The position numbers and the translations under genes were made by a program. Shown piece by piece: positions 52,757 through 59,653 of a stretch of DNA of 64,000 nucleotides (the first letter of the stretch is position 1; each line of letters starts with the position of its first letter). Origin of the DNA: Hymenobacter volaticus (lineage in GTDB: Bacteria; Bacteroidota; Bacteroidia; Cytophagales; Hymenobacteraceae); assembly GCF_022921055.1 (NCBI RefSeq), contig NZ_CP095061.1, forward strand, positions 1,403,501-1,467,500. The letters are read 5' to 3'. The notes beneath the pieces are model-generated. The model was not told the origin of the DNA and made no database searches. It saw only the letters and a list, made by a program, of their open reading frames with translations.

Positions 52757-53491
52757 ATGGTTCCCGTTACGCAGTCCTTACGCTACACGCCTCCGCGGGT
52801 TAAGCCCGCACCACTTGGCTACAAGGGCGTAGCAGTAGCCCTGCTGATTATGGTGGCATGGGCCGGTTTGCTAGCCTTTCTGCTGGCCGTCTATCAGCCC
52901 AACTGGACCACTCCCTGGCCCTATTTGCTGGCGTTGCTGCAAACCCACCTTTACACCGGCTTATTCATCACAGCCCATGACGCCATGCACGGCGTCGTGA
53001 GCCCAAACAAAAAAGTAAATAACAGCATCGGTACAGTAGCGGCAGGTTTGTTTGCCTTCAACTGGTTTCCCCGGATGCTGCCCAAGCACCACCAGCACCA
53101 CCGCCACGTAGGCACCGACGACGACCCCGATTTCCACGACGGCCACCATCCTGGTTTTCTGCCGTGGTTTGTGCGCTTCGCCTGGAACTACGTAACCGTG
53201 TGGCAAGTGCTGTTGATGGCTGCCACCTACAACATCTTGAAGCTGTATTTTCCGCAGGTCAATGTTATTGCCTTCTGGATGATACCAGCCGTGTTAGCTA
53301 CGCTACAGCTGTTTTTCTTTGGCACCTATCTGCCGCACCGGGGCGAACATGCCCCCGACAATCCGCACAAGTCGCGCAGTCAGTTTCGGCACCACGTATG
53401 GGCTTTTGTGAGCTGCTACTTTTTCGGGTACCACTACGAGCACCACGACCAGCCGTATTTGCCGTGGTGGCGGCTATGGCAAACCAAGTAG
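52757..53491 (+). CDS. crtW: Beta-carotene ketolase CrtW-like desaturase
   Basis: 244 residues, about five helices with histidine clusters of a membrane di-iron enzyme: TAHDAMHGVVS, LPKHHQHHRHVGTDDDPDF, GTYLPHRGEHAPDNPHKSR, and the C-terminal GYHYEHHDQPYLPWWRLWQ. The last cluster and the FGTYLPHR segment are characteristic of CrtW, which adds 4-keto groups to beta-rings. With CrtZ it would allow keto-hydroxy carotenoids. Fatty acid desaturase is the alternative but fits less well. Confidence 0.88.
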   Translation: MVPVTQSLRYTPPRVKPAPLGYKGVAVALLIMVAWAGLLAFLLAVYQPNWTTPWPYLLALLQTHLYTGLFITAHDAMHGVVSPNKKVNNSIGTVAAGLFAFNWFPRMLPKHHQHHRHVGTDDDPDFHDGHHPGFLPWFVRFAWNYVTVWQVLLMAATYNILKLYFPQVNVIAFWMIPAVLATLQLFFFGTYLPHRGEHAPDNPHKSRSQFRHHVWAFVSCYFFGYHYEHHDQPYLPWWRLWQTK

Positions 53492-53520
53492 CAAAGTTTG
53501 GAGTCTTACAACAGGTCAGC

Positions 53521-53559
53521 AAGAAAAAAGGTCCTCCAATAAAGAGGACCTTTTTTCTT
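53521..53559. terminator. Bidirectional terminator
   Basis: Perfect 16-bp inverted repeat AAGAAAAAAGGTCCTC / GAGGACCTTTTTTCTT (53521-53536 / 53544-53559) between convergent crtW and the HMA gene. Confidence 0.95.
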
Positions 53560-53610
53560 GTGTCTAACGGTACAAAGCCTTAGCTGTAGCAGGCAGCCGA
53601 AGAAGCAACT

Positions 53611-54002
53611 TTATTTGCTGCCCTCTTTAGTGTGTACTGCGTTGGTTTTCTTGCAGCAGTCGGGCAGGCGGTCGTAGGCACGGGCGTCGGCGGGCTGAGC
53701 GTCGGCGTCGTAACCGGTTTTTTGCACGGCGGTGCGTAGGTTCTCCGGTGTAGTCTTATCGGGCGGTAGGTGACGGTGAGCACCTGCGTAGGCACATCCA
53801 GAACGGCGGCTTGCACGCCCTTTTCGTAGGCCATGGCTTTTTCGAGGCGAGTCTTGCACATGTCGCACACGGCGGAAGTCTTCATCTGTACTTGCTCGGT
53901 GCCAGCAGTTTTTGCTTTCGCCTTAGGAGTAGTTTGCGCTTGTGCCACCTGAGTAGTCAACAAAGTAACCAGGGCCAGCAGGAAGGTTTTGACGGATTTC
54001 AT
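53611..54002 (-). pseudogene. Exported HMA (heavy-metal-associated) domain protein, single-base break
   Basis: The ATG at 54002 opens a signal peptide (MKSVKTFLLALVTLLTTQVA) and an HMA-like domain: QMKTSAVCDMCKTRLEKAM with the CxxC metal site, then VQAAVLDVPTQVLTVTYRP. The frame then shifts. Inserting one G near 53759-53763 (CCGATAAG to CCGGATAAG) joins to DKTTPENLRTAVQKTGYDAD and ends ...RLPDCCKKTNAVHTKEGSK at 53611, a complete ~130-residue protein. It sits next to a TonB receptor and a Cys-rich small protein, so a role in copper or similar metal handling is likely. Probably intact in the organism. Confidence 0.85.
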
Positions 54003-54106
54003 AGGATATAAAAGTTAGCGCTGAAGCGCAGAAAAACGTGAGAAAACAACAAAAGAAAAGACAGAAACTGTGCCGCTTCCAATTAGAGCGACGGATTTAC
54101 CGATAC

Positions 54107-56437
54107 TTACTCTAGCTGAAAGCGCAACCCAGCGTAGGTCAGGCGGCCATACGTGGGGCCGTAAACCATGGCCGCATCAAAGCCTGACTCAAAGGGTGTA
54201 GCGGCGTTTTGAATCGGGTTGTTCTGGCGGTAGTTGGTTAGATTTTCAACCCCGGCATAGACCTCGAAGCGTTTGAAAGCGCACGTGAGTTGCGTATTGA
54301 GCAAAACAAAGCGCGGCGAATAAGGCAGAGTCATTTGGTCGGCGCCGTGTTGGTGCCCTACTTCATTGGGGTGCGGCGCCAAGGGGCGTTGCCCGAAGCC
54401 TTGCACCGTAAAGTCGGCCCGCCATTTATCGAAAGCAGTAGCGTATCCTACGTTGAAAAACAGCCGGTGCGGTACCGTCATGGGGCGGCGCAGCAACTGA
54501 CCTTCGTAGGAAGTTTTCACGTCTAGGTATTTATAGGCTGCTTTTGTCGTGAGGCCTTTGACGAGTTCCATCTGCACTTCGGCCTGGAAGCTCCGCGAGA
54601 AGGAGCGGCCACCGGGCTCCAGGTTGTTTATCAGTAGCAAGCTTGGCACAGTGTACATATCAGCTACTACCTGGTTCCGGAACTCGGTATGGTAGTAGTC
54701 GGTCACGAAAGTGGCGTTGCGGCCGGCTACCGTGAAATACTGCGTGAAGCTACCGCCCACGTTCCAAGCTTTTTCGGGGCGCAGGTTCGGTGCAATTACA
54801 AATTCGCGGGAGCTGATCAACGAGCCTATGTTGTCGGCAATGGGGTTGGCCACCCGGAAGCCCGTGCCAGCTGCCAAGCGCAGCACCGAGTTTTTGGTCG
54901 CATCGTACTTCAGATTGAAACGAGGCGTGAGCTGCCAGCCATAAAGGTTGTGCCGGTCGAGGCGCAGGCCGCCCACCAAGGTTAGGTTGCGCGAGTTTTG
55001 ATAGGTGTACTCCGCAAAACCGCCGGGCACATTCTCTAAGCGGTTGCGGTGCTCCCGCGCATAGCGGGCTTCCGGCGTCTCGTTCAAATAGTTGATGCCG
55101 TTGCGAAATACCTCATGGTAGTCGTCGTGCAAGTAGCTCAGACCTACGCGGTAGGTGTGGGCCGTGGTACCGAGCACGCTCTGGAAGAGCAACGTAGCAA
55201 GGCCGGTGCGCTGAGTGCCGTCGTACTGCCGTGGCTCGAACGGGGCTTGCCTGTAAGAGTAAGTGGAGTTGAAATCGTGGTGGGTGCCGCTCAGCAGCAA
55301 GCCGAGGCTTTGGTAGGGCCGCCCGGGCCATGTGTACGAGGTTTTGGCAAAGCCCGTGTATCGATTCGTGCGACTGGTAAAGCCGTAGTTCTGCCGATAC
55401 GCATCGTCCATGTCGGTGCGGAAGCCTAGCTGCCCGCCTTCCCGTGTTTCGCGTAGCGCCCCCAACCCAATTTCGGTCACTATCCCCTTGCCCGACATGT
55501 ACTTCCACTTGTTGAACACGTTGTATTGCGTGGCCAGGGGCAAATCCATGAATCCGTCCTTATTTCGGTCGACGCGGCGGCCCAGGTGGTCGGAGTGCAG
55601 CAGCAGGGTAGTCGATACCTTCTTGCTCACAGGCGTAGCCAGGTTCAAGTTGAGGTCGAACTTGCCGAGGTCGTTACCATAGGCGTTGAACAGCAAACGC
55701 TCTGCTTTATCTGGCTCTTTAAGGCGCACGTTTACTTGGCCCGAAATGCTTTCGTAGCCGTTCACCACCGAGCCCATGCCCTTGATGATGTCGATGCTCT
55801 CAATCCAAGTGCCGGACAGGTAGTTGAGGCGGTACGGCGTGGAAAGTCCACGCAAGGCCGGCAGGTTGTCGATGGTCAATAGCGAGTAAGCGCCATCGAG
55901 CCCAAGCAATTGAATCTGCTTAGCCCCGGATACCGCGTCGGTAGTAGAAACCTCTACGGCAGCGTTGGTTTCAAAGCTTTCCGCCAGGTTGCAGCAAGCC
56001 GATTTTGTTAAGTCTCGGCTCGTGATAACCTGCGTGTTGGTAGGTGTAAGAGAGGAGTAAGACGGCGCGCGGCCTTCTACTTTTACTTCGCCGAGCTCGG
56101 CGCTAGGTCGTAGTGCAACCCGCACATAGGGGCTGCCGGAAGTAGCCACAGCCACAGTATCGGCACCATAGCCGAGGGCGTTGATGATTAAACGACTGTC
56201 TTCGGCACGAGCTGGCCGTGGCAGGGTAAAGCTGCCGGCGTTGTCGGTGGTGGCAGCCTCGGCAGTGCCGAGCCAGCGGACCACGGCGCCCGGCAGCGGC
56301 TTGGCCGCCGTAGCGTCCGTCACCTGGCCCCGTACGGGGGCCAACGGATCAGTGGAAGATTGGGCCAGCGCAGCAACCGAGCCACTTAGCAGTACGCTAA
56401 GTGTAGCAGCAAGGCGCGGCCGTAAGGGAAAACACAT
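54107..56437 (-). CDS. TonB-dependent receptor, metal-type
   Basis: 776 residues: signal peptide, carboxypeptidase-like beta domain (VRGQVTDATAAKPLPGAVVR), plug (~135-240) and a ~530-residue barrel ending in YAGLRFQLE. The plug contains TKSACCNLAESFETNAAVEV with a Cys-Cys pair, followed by IQLLGLDGAYSLLTIDNLPA. This plug form recurs in Bacteroidota receptors next to HMA and HYC_CC_PP-like proteins. It should import a metal, complex or small ligand across the outer membrane. It is the middle gene of a three-gene minus-strand module. Confidence 0.9.
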   Translation of the reverse strand: MCFPLRPRLAATLSVLLSGSVAALAQSSTDPLAPVRGQVTDATAAKPLPGAVVRWLGTAEAATTDNAGSFTLPRPARAEDSRLIINALGYGADTVAVATSGSPYVRVALRPSAELGEVKVEGRAPSYSSLTPTNTQVITSRDLTKSACCNLAESFETNAAVEVSTTDAVSGAKQIQLLGLDGAYSLLTIDNLPALRGLSTPYRLNYLSGTWIESIDIIKGMGSVVNGYESISGQVNVRLKEPDKAERLLFNAYGNDLGKFDLNLNLATPVSKKVSTTLLLHSDHLGRRVDRNKDGFMDLPLATQYNVFNKWKYMSGKGIVTEIGLGALRETREGGQLGFRTDMDDAYRQNYGFTSRTNRYTGFAKTSYTWPGRPYQSLGLLLSGTHHDFNSTYSYRQAPFEPRQYDGTQRTGLATLLFQSVLGTTAHTYRVGLSYLHDDYHEVFRNGINYLNETPEARYAREHRNRLENVPGGFAEYTYQNSRNLTLVGGLRLDRHNLYGWQLTPRFNLKYDATKNSVLRLAAGTGFRVANPIADNIGSLISSREFVIAPNLRPEKAWNVGGSFTQYFTVAGRNATFVTDYYHTEFRNQVVADMYTVPSLLLINNLEPGGRSFSRSFQAEVQMELVKGLTTKAAYKYLDVKTSYEGQLLRRPMTVPHRLFFNVGYATAFDKWRADFTVQGFGQRPLAPHPNEVGHQHGADQMTLPYSPRFVLLNTQLTCAFKRFEVYAGVENLTNYRQNNPIQNAATPFESGFDAAMVYGPTYGRLTYAGLRFQLE

Positions 56438-56535
56438 GATATCAGTAAGTTAACATTCATTCCAGAGAAAATAGGCCAGCGCTGGATTGCGCGGCTTCTC
56501 ATGCACTAGCACTTAAGGCTAGCACGGAACGAATA

Positions 56536-56985
56536 TTAAATCACGAGCACTCCGATAAAGGATAACAGAACCCGCCCTGCTCGCAACGGAGGCGAACTAT
56601 CGGCTGCATGCCAAGCGTCGGCCTGCTTGATTAGCAGGGCAGGGGGCAAGGCAGGCCAAGTCGGAGTAGACCAACTAGGAACTAAGAAAGGCGAGGGCAG
56701 CAGCTTCGCCCACACAAGCCCAGCCGTAGGGGCATCCAGCTTGTGCAGATGGGCACTAAAGTCGCAGCAAGCAGCTTTCAGTTTTGCTTGGCTGGAATGA
56801 GCATGTCGCCCAGATGTGAACTTGGGAGCCGGGCAGCGGTGCTGCGGTGTAGAGAAAATAATTGAGGCCGTCCGGCTTCCACTCTGATGGCAGGTATGCT
56901 GCTGCACCGTCATCCCCACCGAGGCGGCGAGAACAAGCAAAGCCAGCAACAAGCTGAACAGCCGATGGGAGAGAGGACGCTTCAT
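56536..56985 (-). CDS. HYC_CC_PP-family-like exported protein
   Basis: 149 residues from the ATG at 56985 (MKRPLSHRLFSLLLALLVLA). After the signal peptide come QQHTCHQSG, a cysteine region APKFTSGRH and CCDFSAHLHKLDA, matching the His/Cys then Cys-Cys pattern of the HYC_CC_PP family, small proteins linked to TonB receptors. No function is proven; metal binding is likely from the residues. It precedes the TonB receptor gene by ~98 bases on the same strand. Confidence 0.8.
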   Translation of the reverse strand: MKRPLSHRLFSLLLALLVLAASVGMTVQQHTCHQSGSRTASIIFSTPQHRCPAPKFTSGRHAHSSQAKLKAACCDFSAHLHKLDAPTAGLVWAKLLPSPFLVPSWSTPTWPALPPALLIKQADAWHAADSSPPLRAGRVLLSFIGVLVI

Positions 56986-57443
56986 GTGGTACAAATATAC
57001 AAACAGGAGCACCAGCGGAAAGGTGCAGAATGGGCTAAGCAAAAGTGCCGCATCTGGTGCGCGGTCGTTCTTTGATTGCAAGCTTGAGTCGGGTACGGCT
57101 GCCTGCTTTGGTTAAGTTTCTGGTTGTGCAGATAAGGTTGGTGGAAGGCCAGTTGCTATTGCAACTAGTTTTAGAAGCACCACGATTTACCTCGCTAAGC
57201 TCGAAAGTAAACCGTTCTAAGAGGGGTGATTAGTTGTGAGAATATTGTACTGACATTCTGTCAAAGTAGGCTTTTGGAGTTCTGATAAGCTTGGCTAAAA
57301 TCTTTAGTTATGCACCGAAAACATTGTTTATTGGCTGGAAACGGCTTTTTTACGTAGTGGTAGAAAATGGTAAATCGTGGTTGCCTTTTCTAGGGCATTG
57401 TGTACTTTTGCTAACATCCCTCCCCACTGCCCTGCCTCAACCC
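56986..57443. other. Divergent control region between the metal module and dcw cluster
   Basis: About 460 bases. It holds the mraZ promoter (57381-57410), a second possible plus-strand promoter (TTG at 57245, 19-base spacer, TAGGCTTTTG), and on the minus strand an exact TATATTTG (56992-56999) only 7 bases before the HYC-like ATG, which would give a nearly leaderless RNA. Confidence 0.55.
57381..57410 (+). promoter_or_regulatory. Promoter of the dcw cluster (mraZ)
   Basis: TTG (57381-57383), exactly 19 bases, TACTTTTG (57403-57410): a perfect match to the Bacteroidota consensus. RNA would start ~57417, ~27 bases before the mraZ ATG at 57444, and after any upstream in-frame start. Confidence 0.82.
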
Positions 57444-57917
57444 ATGAACCTGCTCTCCGGCGAATACGAATGCAAGCTGGACCCGAAAGGGCGGCTGGTG
57501 CTGCCGGCCAAGGTGAAAGGCAACTTGCCGGAAGCCTCGGGCAACCAGCTTGTGTTGGTGCGTGGGTTCGAACCTTGTCTGGTGTTGTACCCACGCGAGT
57601 CGTGGCGCATCATCCACGATAAGGTGATGGCACTCGATGAATTCAACGAAGAGTACCGTCAGTTTCAGCGCAACTTCTTTCGGGGCATGACGGAAGTGGA
57701 GCTAGATACCATCGGGCGGTTTATGCTACCCCGAACCATGGTCCGCTACTCGGGCATCGAGAAGGAAGCCATCATAGTGGGGCTAGGCAACCGGTGCGAA
57801 ATCTGGGACCCTATTCGCTACGATGAGTACCTGATCAAGGACCAGCAGAGCTTCTCGAAGCTTGCTCAAAAGTTTCTTACCACCGAAAACGGCCCTGGCG
57901 GCCCCCTGGCCGCATGA
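57444..57917 (+). CDS. mraZ: Division/cell-wall cluster regulator MraZ
   Basis: 157 residues from the ATG at 57444 (MNLLSGEYECKLDPKGRLVL), the conserved family start. The frame continues upstream to 57291, but that extension is rejected because the consensus promoter lies within it. MraZ is an AbrB-like DNA-binding protein that controls its own dcw operon. Two repeats are visible: GEYECKLDPKGRLVLPAKVK and VELDTIGRFMLPRTMVRYSG. Its stop overlaps the rsmH start by 4 bases. Confidence 0.94.
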   Translation: MNLLSGEYECKLDPKGRLVLPAKVKGNLPEASGNQLVLVRGFEPCLVLYPRESWRIIHDKVMALDEFNEEYRQFQRNFFRGMTEVELDTIGRFMLPRTMVRYSGIEKEAIIVGLGNRCEIWDPIRYDEYLIKDQQSFSKLAQKFLTTENGPGGPLAA

Positions 57918-58849
57918 GCACAACACCCGACTACCTCAACGATGCTGCCTACCACCGCCCGGTGATGCTGCGCGAGTGCCTAGAGGCGCTCAACCTGCAG
58001 CCCGACGGCCACTACGTAGATGTAACCTTCGGCGGCGGCGGCCACTCGGCCCGCATAGTGGAGCACCTGACTACCGGTCACCTCTACAGCTTCGACCAAG
58101 ATGCCGATGCCGAGCGAGAAGCTGAAAAGCTGGCGCGTCCGCAGTTCACTTTCGTGCGGGCTAATTTTCGGGACTTATATACCGAGTTGAAAAATCGCAA
58201 CGCGTTGCCCGTTGATGGCTTGCTGGCCGATTTAGGCGTATCGTCGCACCAATTCGATACACCGGAACGGGGCTTCAGTACCCGCTTCGATGGCCCGCTG
58301 GATATGCGTATGAACGCCGAAGACGGCCCTACCGCCGCCGACATCATCAACGACTACCCGGAGGCCGACTTGCACCGCATTTTTGGTATGTACGGTGAAG
58401 TGACCAACGCCCGCACGCTGGCCCAAACAGTGGTTTCGGCACGGCGCGGGCAAAGCATCAAGACCATTGCCGAACTGAAGAAGGCTATTGCCAGCTGCAC
58501 GCCGCGCGGCAAGGAAAACAAATACTTGGCGCAGGTCTTTCAGGCACTGCGTATCGAAGCCAACGAAGAAATGGAGGCATTACAAGAAATGTTGTCAGCT
58601 ACGGCGCAGGTGCTTCGCCCCGGCGGACGCTTAGTGGTAATGAGCTACCATTCCTTGGAAGACCGGCTAGTAAAGAACTTCATGGCCAAAGGCAAATTCT
58701 TTGGCGAAGCAGAAAAAGACCTCTTTGGCAATACCAACCAACCTTTCGACGTAGTAACCCGCAAACCCGTGGAGGCTTCGGCCGAAGAAGTAGCTGCCAA
58801 CAGCCGAGCCCGGAGCGCAAAGCTGCGGGTGGCCGTCCGAAAAGGATGA
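57914..58849 (+). CDS. rsmH: 16S rRNA m4C1402 methyltransferase RsmH
   Basis: 311 residues. RsmH (MraW) methylates N4 of C1402 in 16S rRNA using SAM. Seen: YHRPVMLRECLEALNL, VDVTFGGGGHSARIVEHL (SAM-binding), LADLGVSSHQFDTPERGFS, DMRMNAEDGPTAAD, and the C-terminal VMSYHSLEDRLVKNF. Standard length. The start ATG overlaps the mraZ stop by 4 bases, so translation is coupled. Confidence 0.96.
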   Translation: MSTTPDYLNDAAYHRPVMLRECLEALNLQPDGHYVDVTFGGGGHSARIVEHLTTGHLYSFDQDADAEREAEKLARPQFTFVRANFRDLYTELKNRNALPVDGLLADLGVSSHQFDTPERGFSTRFDGPLDMRMNAEDGPTAADIINDYPEADLHRIFGMYGEVTNARTLAQTVVSARRGQSIKTIAELKKAIASCTPRGKENKYLAQVFQALRIEANEEMEALQEMLSATAQVLRPGGRLVVMSYHSLEDRLVKNFMAKGKFFGEAEKDLFGNTNQPFDVVTRKPVEASAEEVAANSRARSAKLRVAVRKG

Positions 58850-58906
58850 ACCGAGTTTCTTGACTTTCTCTGTGCTCTGCGCAGCAACCAACTTTAAAAC
58901 AACCGA

Positions 58907-59653
58907 GTGGCAACCAATACTATAAAACCCGTCGCGAAGCAGCCTCGCACCAACGCACCTCGTGCTGTGGTGCCGGAGTTCGTGGCTGCGCCTGAGCCGG
59001 TAGTGATGCCGACACCCGAACCCGAATTCAAGAAGCCGCAACCCGAGCCGAAAGCGCCTCGGCCAACCCGTCCGGTTGGACCGCGCAGCTCTTGGAGCGT
59101 GTTCACGCTGTTGGAGCGTGTTACGCGTATGGACGGGCTGTTTCGGGAGGGGCTGCCGGTGCGCTACCTGCCGCACGTGCTGTTCGTGATGTTCCTGATT
59201 TTGGTGTACATCGGCAATACGCACTACGCAACTCGGATGAACCGCGCTATTCAGAAGCTGAAGCTGGAAACCGAGGACTTGCGTGCCGACTACACTACCC
59301 TGAAGTCTGACTACATGGAAGCCAGCAAGCAGAGTGAGGTAGCCCGCAAGGTGGCCGCTTATGGCTTGATTGAAAGTTCGTCGCCGCCGTTCCGCATCGA
59401 GGTGCCTTCCGGTCGTCTCGATGAGGCTTCCCTGGACTTGGTGCCGATCCTAACCGCCGATTCCTTGGCGGCTCGCGCCCTGCGCGATTCGCTGCGCCAC
59501 GCCGTGCCCGTAGCGCCCATCGACTCATTGAATATTGAAGTAGGTGCGCCGCCCGTGCCTATTGGGACGGATGCCACCGGCGAGCCAGCGACAGACCAGC
59601 CGGCCGCTTCCCAACCTGCTAACAGCCCTCGTCGCAATGAAAGGAAGCGTTAA
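58907..59653 (+). CDS. ftsL: FtsL-like division protein
   Basis: 248 residues from a GTG at 58907, longer than typical FtsL. Order: a Pro-rich cytoplasmic N-terminus (~10-70), one membrane helix (VRYLPHVLFVMFLILVYIG, ~83-101), a coiled coil (MNRAIQKLKLETEDLRADYT) and a Pro/Ala-rich tail. Bacteroidota have an FtsL-like protein of this design in this exact place. FtsL links FtsB/FtsQ to FtsWI in the septal complex. The stop overlaps the ftsI start by 17 bases. Confidence 0.82.
   Translation: MATNTIKPVAKQPRTNAPRAVVPEFVAAPEPVVMPTPEPEFKKPQPEPKAPRPTRPVGPRSSWSVFTLLERVTRMDGLFREGLPVRYLPHVLFVMFLILVYIGNTHYATRMNRAIQKLKLETEDLRADYTTLKSDYMEASKQSEVARKVAAYGLIESSSPPFRIEVPSGRLDEASLDLVPILTADSLAARALRDSLRHAVPVAPIDSLNIEVGAPPVPIGTDATGEPATDQPAASQPANSPRRNERKR

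Noticed and set aside
56992..56999. Promoter of the HYC_CC_PP-like gene
   Set aside because: The exact TATATTTG would start RNA at the ATG itself and has no -33 TTG; not listed as a separate feature.
57291..57443. N-terminal extension of mraZ
   Set aside because: It spans the consensus promoter; the conserved protein starts at 57444.
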